Notes under the pieces: model-generated
What the model saw: only the letters and a program-made list of their open reading frames with translations
What the model was told of the DNA's origin: nothing
Databases searched by the model: none
Part shown: piece after piece, positions 28,821 through 37,392 of the stretch
How the letters are laid out: the number at the start of each line of letters is the position of its first letter
Numbering within the stretch: position 1 is the stretch's first letter
Position numbers and translations under genes: made by a program
Assembly (NCBI GenBank): GCA_964593795.1
Contig: CAZQJC010000362.1
Coordinates: 84,154 to 148,153, forward strand
Direction: 5' to 3'
Length of the DNA: 64,000 bases
DNA from: JAHFDS01 sp964593795
Lineage (GTDB): Bacteria > Myxococcota_A > Polyangia > JAHFDS01

Positions 28821-28862
28821 CTAGTAACTCATGGTTGAGTTACTAGCCGGGCGTGCTACGTT
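28821..28862 (+). promoter_or_regulatory. Perfect 10-bp-arm palindrome in the pfk promoter
   Basis: CTAGTAACTC (28821-28830) and GAGTTACTAG (28837-28846) flank a 6-nt centre; this is strikingly AT-rich for the region. TTGAGT at 28835-28840 inside it, then a 16-bp spacer and TACGTT (28857-28862), form a plausible promoter with a start about 4 nt before ATG 28873. A repressor bound to the palindrome would cover the -35 box. It resembles TetR-type operators; no T-run follows, so a terminator is unlikely. Confidence 0.6.
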
Positions 28863-28872
28863 CGCCACACCT

Positions 28873-29961
28873 ATGGGCAAGACGATCGGTGTCCTGACCG
28901 GCGGCGGTGACTGTCCGGGGCTGAACGCGGTCCTGCGGGCCATCGTCAAGCACGCGACCGAGGACCACTCCTGGGAGGTCGTCGGCTTCGAGGACGGGTT
29001 CCAGGGGATCTACGAGCGGCGCTACAAGTTCCTCCGGCGCGAGGACGTGCGCGGCCTGCTCACGCGCGGCGGGACGATCCTCGGATCGTCGAACAAGTCG
29101 AACCCGTTCGCCTACCCGGTCAAGGTGCCCGGCGTCGGGGTCGAGGTGCGCGACGTCTCGGCGGACATGGTGCGCACGCTGCGCGAGCTGGACCTCGCGG
29201 CGCTGATCGTCGTCGGCGGCGACGGCTCGATGCTGTTCGCGTCGGGCCTCTGGGACCGCGGAGGCGTGCCCGTGGTCGGCGTGCCGAAGACGATCGACAA
29301 CGACCTCGCGTCCACCGACGTCACGTTCGGGTTCCACACCGCGGTGCAGGTCGCGACCGACGCGCTCGACCGGCTGCACACCACGGCAGAGAGCCACGAC
29401 CGCATCATGCTGTGCGAGGTGATGGGGCGCGACGCCGGGTGGATCGCCCTCTACGCCGGGCTCGCCGCGGGCGCGGACATCATCCTCATCCCGGAGATCC
29501 CGTACGACATCGACCGCATCGTGGCGTGCGTGCGGCGGCGCATGGTCCGGGGGATCACCTACTCGCTCGTCGTGGTCTCCGAGGGCGCGCGGCCGGCCGG
29601 CGGCGACGTCTCGGTCATCGAGGCGGGGGCGGTGACGCACATGCCGCGCCTGGGCGGCGCGGCCGATCGGCTGGCCGAGGAGATCAAGAAGCGGGTCGAG
29701 CTCGAGGTGCGGACGACGGTGCTCGGCCACGTGCAACGCGGTGGGACGCCGGTCGCGTTCGATCGCGTGCTGGGGACGCGGTTCGGGGTGGCGGCGGTCG
29801 ACGCGGTGGCGCGCGGCGACTTCGGGAAGATGGTGTCGCTGCGCGGGACGGAGATCGTGGCGGTGCCGTTCGCCGAGGTGGCGGGCAAGCAGCGCCTCGT
29901 GGGCCTCGACAACGAGCACATCCGCGTCGCGCGCAACACGGGCGTCGAGCTCGGCGGCTGA
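28873..29961 (+). CDS. pfkA: 6-phosphofructokinase
   Basis: 362 residues from ATG 28873 (MGKTIGVLTGGGDCPGLNAV). It phosphorylates fructose-6-phosphate. Motifs: GGGDCPGLNAV phosphate loop, VVGGDGSMLF, VPKTIDNDLASTDVTFGFHT with the catalytic TIDND, and MGRDAGWIALYAG. At the donor-specificity positions it has Gly in GGDGS (ATP-type) but Lys in PKTIDND (shared with PPi-type enzymes), as in actinobacterial ATP-dependent group III enzymes. ATP is therefore the likelier donor. The longer open frame from ATG 28831 begins inside the operator and is not preferred. Confidence 0.92.
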   Translation: MGKTIGVLTGGGDCPGLNAVLRAIVKHATEDHSWEVVGFEDGFQGIYERRYKFLRREDVRGLLTRGGTILGSSNKSNPFAYPVKVPGVGVEVRDVSADMVRTLRELDLAALIVVGGDGSMLFASGLWDRGGVPVVGVPKTIDNDLASTDVTFGFHTAVQVATDALDRLHTTAESHDRIMLCEVMGRDAGWIALYAGLAAGADIILIPEIPYDIDRIVACVRRRMVRGITYSLVVVSEGARPAGGDVSVIEAGAVTHMPRLGGAADRLAEEIKKRVELEVRTTVLGHVQRGGTPVAFDRVLGTRFGVAAVDAVARGDFGKMVSLRGTEIVAVPFAEVAGKQRLVGLDNEHIRVARNTGVELGG

Positions 29962-29974
29962 CCCCGGGCGGGGC

Positions 29975-30370
29975 GTGTCCCGACGGCGACTCGCGCTCCT
30001 GCTCCTCGTCACGCTGGCGCTCGGCGTCGCGTCCCGTCGTGTCTCGCTCGGCGTTTCGCTCTGGGACAAGAGCCTCGGCGACGTGCTCTACGCGGTCGCG
30101 ATGTTCCTCGCGCTCGCGCTCGTGCGGCCCCGGGCCGCACCGTGGCGGCTGGCGGCGGTGACGCTCGCGGGCTGCACCGCGATCGAGCTGTTCCAGCTCA
30201 CCGGCGTGCCCCTCGCGCTGGCGCGGGCGCAGCCGTGGACACGCTGGATCCTCGGCACGACGTTCGCGTGGCACGATCTCGGCTGCTACGTCGCGGGGAG
30301 CGCGGCCGCGCTGGTCGTCTCGCGGCGGGTCGGCGCCGGGGGGGATCAGGGCGCGGGCGGCAGCGGATAG
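29975..30370 (+). CDS. DUF2809 family membrane protein
   Basis: 131 residues from GTG 29975, 13 nt after pfkA. Four membrane helices with the family pattern SLWDKSLGDVLYAVAMFLAL, AIELFQLTGVP and TTFAWHDLGCYVAGSAAAL. VanZ/DUF2809-like proteins are small integral membrane proteins of unknown role. It overlaps the convergent membrane glycosyltransferase gene by 25 nt at the 3' ends. Confidence 0.75.
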   Translation: MSRRRLALLLLVTLALGVASRRVSLGVSLWDKSLGDVLYAVAMFLALALVRPRAAPWRLAAVTLAGCTAIELFQLTGVPLALARAQPWTRWILGTTFAWHDLGCYVAGSAAALVVSRRVGAGGDQGAGGSG

Positions 30371-31977
30371 TCGATCGCGAAGGCGCCCGTGGTGCGGGGC
30401 TCGAGCGGCACGCCCTCGCGGCGCTTCTCGAGGAAGAACAGCGTGCGGCCCGTGGCGACCTCGCGCACGCGACCCGTGACGTAGCGCCTCTGCAGGTCGA
30501 TCACCGGATCGAGCGCGGCGCCCTGGAACACGGCCGCGATGACGTCGGCGTGGCTCGCGAAGGCGTCCGCGGCGCGCAGGAGCGGCACCATCGTGTGGAA
30601 GTAGTCGGGGTCGAGGTCGCGGTAGCAGGCGACGCAGGTCTTGCCGTAGATGGGGTTGATGCCGCTCGTGTCGCCCTCGCGCGCGATTCGGGCGTTGCAG
30701 AGGCCCCAGGCCTCGATGATCGACGCGTCTCCGAAGTAGGCGAAGACGCCGCCGTAGTCGGTGGCCACGCGCTCTCCCGGCCGCCGCTGCATCGCCGCGA
30801 CGAACGGCGCCGCGTCGCGCAGCGACTGCGTGTGATCCGCGAGGAAGCGGGCGTTGTCGCGCTTGGCGGTCTCCTGCGCCGAGTCGGACCAGTGGCCGTC
30901 CTCGCAGGCGATGAAGTAGCCGACGCTGCCGGCGAGCACCGCGATCGCGGCGAGGCGGCTGATCCAGGGGTCGCCGCGCGTGGCTCGGAGCGCGTCCTCG
31001 GCGCCGAAGGCCATCAGCACGACCACGCAGGGCAGGGCGGGCAGGAGGAAGCGGTTGAAAGGCATCCAGTCGCCGCCCACGTGGCCGACGTAGCAGAGGT
31101 GCGCGACGAGGAATCCGCCGAGGAACAGCCCGGCGCGATCCATGCGCCGGCCGATGGCGAAGACGGCGAGCAGGCCCGCGGGGAGCCAGCCGAGATCGCA
31201 CAGGCCATCGACCACGTAGCCGAGCCCGCGGTGCGGCGCGCCGAACGTGACCATGTCCTTGGCGTAGTACGTGGAGGGCAGGGGCAGGCCGTAATGGCGC
31301 GCGCGCCAGGCCCAGTAGAGCGCGACGGGGGCGAGGGCGGGCCCGGCCCAGCGGGCGAAGGCGCGGAGCGAGAAGCGGCGCTCGCGCAGGCTCGAGACGG
31401 CCTCGAAGGCGAGCACGTAGAGGAGCGGCAGGAAGCCGTCGATGCGCAGGAGCGCCGCGGGCACGAACCAGAGCGCGGACAGGCGACGGGCGCGCGGGTC
31501 CTCGCGCAGGTAGGCGCCGAACGCCACGGCGATCGCGGCGAGGTAAGGCACGGTCTCGAGGCCCGACTGCGTGGCGCGGACGACGTCGGTGCAGGAGATG
31601 GTCGCGAGGACCGCGAGCGCGCCGGCGGCGGGGCCGGCGCCCGTGCGCGCCAGGCGGAAGGTGCCGAGGCACAGCAGACCGAGCGCGATCCACTCCGCCA
31701 CGCGCGCGCCGGCGTAGATGTCCCCGGGCGTGGCGAGCTCGGCGAGCGCGCCGACGAGCACCCAGAGAAAGTTGGAGTAGCCCTCGACGACGAGGCCGTG
31801 CGCGTAGACGAGGCCGCGACCGTGCGCGAGGTTCTTCGAGAAGGAGAAGGTGATGTACGCGTCGTCGACGCGGAAGTCGCCCACGAGGCGCCACTGCTCG
31901 TACGCGAGGGCCGAGGTGATCGCGACGAGCGCGAACACGAACACGAGGGAACGTCGGGACGCCGCCGCCGCCAGCAT
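30346..31977 (-). CDS. GT-C-fold membrane glycosyltransferase-like protein
   Basis: 543 residues with about ten to twelve membrane helices. The first extracytoplasmic loop has DFRVDDAYITFSFSKNLAHG and VVEGYSNFLWVLVGALAE; the DDAYI..RYA.NL..G.G...N pattern is shared with arabinofuranosyl- and other polyprenyl-phosphate-sugar-dependent GT-C enzymes. The large soluble C-terminal part (about 380-543) has YGKTCVACYRDLDPDYF with a C-x2-C pair. It probably decorates an envelope polysaccharide or lipid. Confidence 0.7.
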   Translation of the reverse strand: MLAAAASRRSLVFVFALVAITSALAYEQWRLVGDFRVDDAYITFSFSKNLAHGRGLVYAHGLVVEGYSNFLWVLVGALAELATPGDIYAGARVAEWIALGLLCLGTFRLARTGAGPAAGALAVLATISCTDVVRATQSGLETVPYLAAIAVAFGAYLREDPRARRLSALWFVPAALLRIDGFLPLLYVLAFEAVSSLRERRFSLRAFARWAGPALAPVALYWAWRARHYGLPLPSTYYAKDMVTFGAPHRGLGYVVDGLCDLGWLPAGLLAVFAIGRRMDRAGLFLGGFLVAHLCYVGHVGGDWMPFNRFLLPALPCVVVLMAFGAEDALRATRGDPWISRLAAIAVLAGSVGYFIACEDGHWSDSAQETAKRDNARFLADHTQSLRDAAPFVAAMQRRPGERVATDYGGVFAYFGDASIIEAWGLCNARIAREGDTSGINPIYGKTCVACYRDLDPDYFHTMVPLLRAADAFASHADVIAAVFQGAALDPVIDLQRRYVTGRVREVATGRTLFFLEKRREGVPLEPRTTGAFAIDYPLPPAP

Positions 31978-32111
31978 GCGGCCGCTGATTGCCAGGGGCG
32001 TGCCAGCGGTGCGTCAGCGAAATGGCGCCCGAGATATGCGGAAGCGTCGGAGATGCAGCGGGCGGCGTGCCGGGGTGTGCCAGCGCGCTCGTGGCGCGGC
32101 GGACGTGGCGA

Positions 32112-32360
32112 TCAGGGGCAGCCGGCGGGCGCGGGGCTCGGCGAGAGGATCGAGAAGAGGAGCGCCGCGGCGGCCTCGGGGGAGCAGCGGGGAGCCTCGG
32201 GGGGCTCCCAGACCGGCAGGTGATCGCCGCGCGCAGGCACGGGGTTCGGCAGCGTGAGCGCGCTCGAGTCCTCGACCTGCTCGGCGGCGCTGAGGCGATG
32301 ACGGTCGTCGCAGCGGCCCGACACGAGCAGGAGCGCGAGGGTGGCCCGCAGGGCGATCAC
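32112..32360 (-). CDS. Small exported Cys-containing protein
   Basis: 82 residues from GTG 32360, 7 nt after the stop of the aminotransferase gene. A short hydrophobic start (IALRATLALLLVSGRC) ends at a Cys in a poor lipobox, then a Pro-rich sequence with two more Cys. Not recognised. It is accepted because of its operon-like spacing and signal-like start; it could be chance. Confidence 0.4.
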   Translation of the reverse strand: MIALRATLALLLVSGRCDDRHRLSAAEQVEDSSALTLPNPVPARGDHLPVWEPPEAPRCSPEAAAALLFSILSPSPAPAGCP

Positions 32361-32367
32361 GCCCCGA

Positions 32368-33960
32368 TCACCCGAACCAGCGGTCGACCGCGCGGTCGAG
32401 GTCGAAGACCGGCTCGGGCATGGCGCGATCGGTGCGGCGTGGGTTGCCGTGCAGATCGATCGCGTAGCGCTGGGCGATGCGGTCCTTGTCGCGCACCGCG
32501 GCCGAGAGCCCCTCGCACGCGGCGTCGATGTCGTCCCTGGTGGAATAGAGGCCGAGCGACACGCGCACCATGCCGGGGAACTGGCTGCGATCGCCGGCGT
32601 CGAGGGCGGCCTTGTGGCGGGCCTCGACCTCGTCGGGGCACTCGAGCAGCGCCTTGACGTAGGGGTGCGCGCAGAAGCAGTCGTTGCGTACGGCGATCGC
32701 GTGGACGTCGTCGAGGTAGGCGGCCGTGATGGCGTGCTTGAGCCCGGGGACGTTGACGGCGATGACGCCGACCCGCGCGTGCGGATCGGTGGGGCCGTAG
32801 ACGCGGAGGCCATCGATGGCGAGCAGGCGCTCGAGCGCGTACTCGACGAGCGTGGACTCCTCGGCGGCGACCACGTCCATGCCGATGCGCGAGAGCATGC
32901 GCGCGGCCATGCCGAGGCCGATCGTGCCGGGGATGTTGGGCGTGCCGGCCTCCTCGCGCGCGGTGATCTCCTGCTTGACGCGGAAGTCGTCGCGCGAGAC
33001 GTACTCGACCATCCCGCCGCCGACGTCGCCGACGCAGCCGCAGCCGATGCCCTCGAGCGGACCGACGAGCACGCCGCGCGAGCCGGGCGCGTACATCTTG
33101 TGCCCGGAGACGACGAGGTAGTCGAGGTCGCGCGCGCCGCCCTGCGACTTGCGGATGGGGCGGTGGGGCGCGAGCTGAGCGGCGTCGACCATGATCTGCG
33201 CGCCGACGGCGTGAGCGCGCTCGGCGAGATCGTGCACGGGGGTGAGGACCCCGGTGACGTTCGAGGCGCCGGAGATCGCGCACAGGCGGACGCGATGGCC
33301 CTCCTCCCGCAGGATCCGCTCGTAGTGCTCGACGTCGAGGCGACCGTCCGCGGTGATGCCGACGACGCGGACGTGGTGCCGGCCGACCGCCTCGATCCAC
33401 GGAAGGATGTTCGAGTGGTGCTCGAGCAGCGAGATCACGACGAGCGGGCGCTCGCGCATGCGCTCGATGCGCTCGGCGAGCGTCGGATCCGCGCGCACGA
33501 ACGCGGCGGCGAGATCGTCGGCGTCCTGGCCCCGGGCGCGCTTGCAGATCGCGCGCAGCTCCGGCGGGAAGAGCGCGCGGGCGAGGAAGTTGATGGCGCC
33601 GGTGGCGCCGTTGCCCTCGAGCAGGACGACGTCGCGGTCGGGGTTCTGGCCCACCAGCGCGCCAACGGCGCGGCGGCTCGCCTCGATGGCCTCGGTGGTG
33701 GCGCGGCCCGCGCGGTGCACGATCGTGTGGCTGTTCGCGCTCGCGCAGTCGAAGTAGTCGCCGAGGCCCGCCGAGACGAGCTCGGGCATGAGCGTGGTCG
33801 CGGTGGAGTCGAGGTAGACACGGCGGCGGGCGCCGGGGCGGCCCTCGAGATCGAGCACGGGATCCGCGCGGTGCAGGCCGCGGAACGCGTGGCGCACGGC
33901 GTCGAGGCGCGCGCGGCGGTCGGCGGGTGACTCATTCGGATTAGCGAATGCGTTCGTCAT
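32368..33960 (-). CDS. Class V aminotransferase (cysteine desulfurase-like)
   Basis: 530 residues from ATG 33960, which overlaps the upstream lipoprotein stop (ATGA). PLP fold I: YLDSTATTLMP at the N-terminus, HTIVHRAGRATTEAIEASR, VVISLLEHHSNILPWIEA, VDAAQLAPHRPI with the PLP Asp, and the Schiff-base Lys in DYLVVSGHKMYAPGSRGVL. The EHHSN.LPW and D.AQ..PH...D pattern is that of SufS/Csd-like enzymes. The protein is about 100 residues longer than SufS. A catalytic Cys may be in RNDCFCAHPYV. Substrate undecided: cysteine or another amino acid. Confidence 0.85.
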   Translation of the reverse strand: MTNAFANPNESPADRRARLDAVRHAFRGLHRADPVLDLEGRPGARRRVYLDSTATTLMPELVSAGLGDYFDCASANSHTIVHRAGRATTEAIEASRRAVGALVGQNPDRDVVLLEGNGATGAINFLARALFPPELRAICKRARGQDADDLAAAFVRADPTLAERIERMRERPLVVISLLEHHSNILPWIEAVGRHHVRVVGITADGRLDVEHYERILREEGHRVRLCAISGASNVTGVLTPVHDLAERAHAVGAQIMVDAAQLAPHRPIRKSQGGARDLDYLVVSGHKMYAPGSRGVLVGPLEGIGCGCVGDVGGGMVEYVSRDDFRVKQEITAREEAGTPNIPGTIGLGMAARMLSRIGMDVVAAEESTLVEYALERLLAIDGLRVYGPTDPHARVGVIAVNVPGLKHAITAAYLDDVHAIAVRNDCFCAHPYVKALLECPDEVEARHKAALDAGDRSQFPGMVRVSLGLYSTRDDIDAACEGLSAAVRDKDRIAQRYAIDLHGNPRRTDRAMPEPVFDLDRAVDRWFG

Positions 33961-34436
33961 GGGGCGGTCTGCAGGTCGAAGGCCCCGTCGGTGATGGTGC
34001 GCATCTTGCCGGCGCAGGAGCCCATCGTGCACTTCAGGACCCCCGCGAAGGTGCCCTTGGCGCGGGTGTCGTAAGCGCTCAGCGTGACGGTGCAGGAGCC
34101 GCCGTCGGTGGCGCGGTAGCCCTCGCCGTTCTCGACGAGCTGCATGTCCACCTTGTTGATCTCGCACGGGTACGTGCCGGGCATGGGCGGCGCCGAGAAC
34201 GTCAGGCGCGAGCGGAGCTGGTCGTCGGTGCCGTTGAAGAAGCCCATCGCGGGCTTCTCCGCGCGCAGCGAGAAGTCCTTGGCCTGTCCGTCGACGGTGC
34301 ACTTGAGGGTGCCGGCGCTCGCGACCATGCCGCCGCCGCCAGCGCCGCCCGACCCGCCCGTGCCGCCGGAGCCCTTGGAGTCGCTGCCGCAGGCGGCGAG
34401 CGCGAGGGTGATGAGGAGGAGAAAGGGGTACCGCAT
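33957..34436 (-). CDS. Hypothetical lipoprotein, Gly/Ser-rich linker
   Basis: 159 residues. MRYPFLLLITLALAACGSDS is a clear lipoprotein signal (LAAC), followed by a Gly/Ser-rich spacer and a compact beta-like domain of about 120 residues with four Cys (LKCTVDGQ, YPCEIN, GSCTVTL, LKCTMGSCAGK). ATG 34436 is exactly six bases after minus-strand TACCTT (34448-34443). It is the first gene of an operon with the class V aminotransferase. Function is unknown. Confidence 0.7.
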   Translation of the reverse strand: MRYPFLLLITLALAACGSDSKGSGGTGGSGGAGGGGMVASAGTLKCTVDGQAKDFSLRAEKPAMGFFNGTDDQLRSRLTFSAPPMPGTYPCEINKVDMQLVENGEGYRATDGGSCTVTLSAYDTRAKGTFAGVLKCTMGSCAGKMRTITDGAFDLQTAP

Positions 34437-34748
34437 GGGGGGAAGGTAGCGGGTTCGGGCGGAGGGGAGGAACAAGGAATAGATCAACAGGCAACAGGCA
34501 ACACGAAGCAGGGAATGACCGGAGGCAGAGTTGGCGGTGGTCGAGTCTGGAATTCCCGTGCTCGGTCGTTGCTCTGTTGTTCGGAATCGTGGTGCCAGAG
34601 TGCCTGTCCATCGCGGGCTCGGGGACCGCGAGACGATCGAGGCCGGGCTCGGCCGCGGCGACGAGGTCGGCGTCGACGTACTGCCAGACGTGCGCGGACG
34701 TATTCCCATCAACCCTCTTAAGGCCTGAAGCCCGTGGTACGACACGGC
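34437..34748. other. Gene-free gap with a possible gene remnant
   Basis: No complete gene. A short plus-strand frame ending in TAA/TGA near 34728 reads VHRGLGDRETIEAGLGRGDE then VGVDVLPD, which loosely resembles the C-terminal end of RND-efflux membrane-fusion proteins (GL..GD.V). It has no signal, and only about 45 residues look gene-like, so at most it is a decayed 3' end. The first 100 bp hold short AACAGGC repeats. Confidence 0.25.
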
Positions 34749-36107
34749 ATGATCACGCTCGCCTTTGCGGCGGGGACGCTCGAGGTGCGAGGGATCGCGC
34801 CCGAGGCGTCGACGCTGCCGGCGGTGCGCTGGGATCCGCGGGCGGGCTGCCACCGGGCGCCGGCCATCGCGTACGCAGACGTGGTGCGCGCGCTCGTGCG
34901 CGGGGGTGTGCCGTACGAGGACAAGGCGCGGGCGTACGCGGAGATCCAGGGGGCGCGGGCCCTGCGGGCGGCGCGGCCGTACCAGACCGAGGCGCTCGCG
35001 GCGTGGCGCGCGGCGCGCGGGCGCGGCGTGGTCGTCCTGCCGACCGGGGCGGGCAAGACGCACCTCGCGACGATGGCGATCGACGACAAGAAGCGGGCGA
35101 CGCTGGTCGTGGCGCCGACGCTGGACCTCGTGCGGCAGTGGTACGACCTCCTGCGGGACGCCTTCCCGGTGCCGATCGGCGTGGTCGGCGGCGGCGAGCA
35201 CGCGGTCGAGGCGATCACCGTCACCACGTACGACTCGGCGTACCTGCACATGGAGCACGTGGGCGCGCGCTTCGGCCTCATCGTGTTCGACGAGGTGCAC
35301 CACCTGCCGGGCCAGACCTACGCGCTCGCGGCGCGCCTGTGCCTGGCGCCGTTCCGGCTCGGGCTCACCGCGACGCCCGAGCGCGCCGACGGACGCGAGG
35401 CCGAGCTCGCCGAGCTCGTGGGCCCCACGGTCTACCGGCGCGACATCGTCGACCTCGAGGGGGACTACCTCGCGGAGTACGAGACCGAGCGGGTGGACGT
35501 GGCGCTCGATCCCGAGGCGCGCGAGGAGTACGACCGCGAGCGCGCGATCTACCGCGGGTTCCTGGGGCGCGCGGGGATCCAGATGAGCCGCCCCGACGGC
35601 TGGCAGCAGTTCATCATCCGCTCGTCGCGCAGCGCCGAGGGCCGGCGCGCGATGGCCGCGTACCGCCGGCAGCGCGAGATCGCGTTCTGCGCACCGCAGA
35701 AGATCGAGCTCGTCGAGGAGATCCTCGCGCGCCACGCGGCGGAGCAGGCGATCGTCTTCACCAGCGACAACGCCACCGCCTACGCGATCGCGCGGCGGCT
35801 GCTGCTCCCGGTCATCACGCACCAGACGCGGGTCAAGGAGCGGAGTGACGTGCTCGCGCGCCTCGGCACGGGCGAGTACGGCGCGGTCGTGACGTCGCGC
35901 GTCCTCAACGAGGGCGTGGACGTGCCGAGCGTGAGCGTCGCGATCGTGGTGTCGGGGTCGGGATCGGTGCGTGAGCACGTGCAGCGCCTCGGGCGCATCC
36001 TGCGCAAGAAGGCCGGCAAGCGCGCGGTGCTGTACGAGCTCGTCACGGCCGGCACCGGCGAGGCGCACACGAGCGAGCGGAGGCGGCAGCATGTCGCCTA
36101 CAAGTGA
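34749..36107 (+). CDS. XPB/Rad25-like DNA helicase
   Basis: 452 residues from ATG 34749, about the length of archaeal XPB. An N-terminal damage-recognition-like domain (1-80) precedes the SF2 core: Walker A VLPTGAGKTHLA (about 95-105), DEVHH (about 181-185), LTATPER, then domain 2 with AIVFTSDNATAYAIARRLLL and motif VI HVQRLGRILRKKAGK. XPB unwinds DNA at lesions in nucleotide excision repair. Only 3 nt separate it from the next gene, a Bax1-like nuclease, the partner of XPB in archaea. Confidence 0.85.
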   Translation: MITLAFAAGTLEVRGIAPEASTLPAVRWDPRAGCHRAPAIAYADVVRALVRGGVPYEDKARAYAEIQGARALRAARPYQTEALAAWRAARGRGVVVLPTGAGKTHLATMAIDDKKRATLVVAPTLDLVRQWYDLLRDAFPVPIGVVGGGEHAVEAITVTTYDSAYLHMEHVGARFGLIVFDEVHHLPGQTYALAARLCLAPFRLGLTATPERADGREAELAELVGPTVYRRDIVDLEGDYLAEYETERVDVALDPEAREEYDRERAIYRGFLGRAGIQMSRPDGWQQFIIRSSRSAEGRRAMAAYRRQREIAFCAPQKIELVEEILARHAAEQAIVFTSDNATAYAIARRLLLPVITHQTRVKERSDVLARLGTGEYGAVVTSRVLNEGVDVPSVSVAIVVSGSGSVREHVQRLGRILRKKAGKRAVLYELVTAGTGEAHTSERRRQHVAYK

Positions 36108-36110
36108 CGC

Positions 36111-37382
36111 GTGCTGACCGCGGACCTCGTGCGCGTACGCCGGCGCGGTCTCGAGCTGCGCCTCGTGCCGCTGTCCGACGAGGAGCGGGCGCAGGCGGTG
36201 CGGCTCGCGGAGGCCCTCCTCGACGTGACCCGCCACGCGGTGGGCGGCGCGCGGGCCGAGGTGGAGGAGGCGTGGGAGGCCGCCGGGAGCGAGGGCCTCG
36301 ACACGCGCGTCGTGGCGGGGCTGCGCAAGCTGGTCGAGGATCGGTGCGCGTTCGCGGAGGCGGACGCGGAGTCGGCCGAGGGGCTGCGGCGCGAGGTGTT
36401 CCTGACGGCGGCCGCGGCTCGGCGCGCGGCGGGCTTCGACCGCGCGGCGGTGCTGGCGCAGGTGGGGGCGAGCCGAGGGATCGACGTCGCCGCGGTCGAC
36501 GCGGGGTTGTTCGCGGACCTGCGCGACGCGCACGCGCTCCTCGAGGCGCCGGTGATCCGCGCGGAGGCGCTCGTCGCCGCGTACGAGGACGCGCTCGCGC
36601 AGGCGGTGCTCCTGCGGGCGGTGCGCGTGCGCGCGGAGGTCCGGTGCCGCGACGCGACCGCGTACCGCGCGCTCTTCCGGCGCCTCAAGTTCCACCGCCT
36701 CCTCTACACGATCGCCCCCGACGCGAAGCGCGGCTACCGCATCGAGGTCGACGGGCCGTTCTCGCTGTTCGAGCAGGTGACGGCGTACGGGCTCAAGCTC
36801 GCGCTCCTCGTGCCGGCGCTCGCCGCCTGCGAGTCGTGGTCGCTCGAGGCCGAGGTGCGCTGGGGCAAGCGTCGCGAGGCGCTGACGTTCAAGGCGGCCG
36901 GCGGAGGCGGTGACGAGGCGGCCCCGGCGGCGCTGCCCGACGACGTGACCGCGCTCGCCGAGGCGCTGCGCGCGTTGCGCTCGCCGTGGGAGGTGCAGGA
37001 GGACGCGGCGATCCTGCCGCTCCCGGGCGTGGGTCTGTGCGTGCCCGATCTGCAGCTCGTCCACCGCAAGACCGGCGAGGTCGTCTTCGTCGAGCTGCTC
37101 GGCTACTGGAGCCGTGACGCGGTGTGGCGGCGCGTCGAGCTCGTCGAGCAGGGGCTCTCCGACCGCATCGTCTTCTGCGTCAGCGACAAGCTGCGCGTGT
37201 CGGAGGATGCGCTCGGCGACGAGCGGCCGGCGGCGCTCTACGTGTTCAAGCGCGCGCCGAGCGCCAAGGCGTTGCTCGAGCGCGTCGAGGCGCTGGCGGC
37301 GCGGGGAGCGAAGCCCAAGCCGGCGCGGAAAAGGCGGAAGGGAGCGGGGCCGGGAGCGGGAGCGGGCCCGGGACCGGGGTAG
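36111..37382 (+). CDS. Bax1/DUF790-like XPB-partner nuclease
   Basis: 423 residues from GTG 36111. The N-terminal half is helical (LTADLVRVRRRGLELRLVPL; FDRAAVLAQVGASRGIDVAA), followed by RALFRRLKFHRLLYTI and DGPFSLFEQVTAYGLKLALL, all hallmarks of DUF790. The C-terminal PD-(D/E)xK-like part has GLCVPDLQLVHRKTGEVVFV directly followed by ELLGYW (family: PDF...EI.GFW). In archaea Bax1 incises DNA beside the XPB-opened bubble. The tail (AGPGAGAGPGPG) is low complexity. Stop and start spacing indicate one operon. Confidence 0.82.
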   Translation: MLTADLVRVRRRGLELRLVPLSDEERAQAVRLAEALLDVTRHAVGGARAEVEEAWEAAGSEGLDTRVVAGLRKLVEDRCAFAEADAESAEGLRREVFLTAAAARRAAGFDRAAVLAQVGASRGIDVAAVDAGLFADLRDAHALLEAPVIRAEALVAAYEDALAQAVLLRAVRVRAEVRCRDATAYRALFRRLKFHRLLYTIAPDAKRGYRIEVDGPFSLFEQVTAYGLKLALLVPALAACESWSLEAEVRWGKRREALTFKAAGGGGDEAAPAALPDDVTALAEALRALRSPWEVQEDAAILPLPGVGLCVPDLQLVHRKTGEVVFVELLGYWSRDAVWRRVELVEQGLSDRIVFCVSDKLRVSEDALGDERPAALYVFKRAPSAKALLERVEALAARGAKPKPARKRRKGAGPGAGAGPGPG

Positions 37383-37392
37383 AGTCCCGGGT

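Noticed and set aside
28821..28846. Rho-independent terminator after the Ig/NHL gene
   Set aside because: A perfect palindrome, but AT-rich and without a T-run; its overlap with a promoter fits an operator better.
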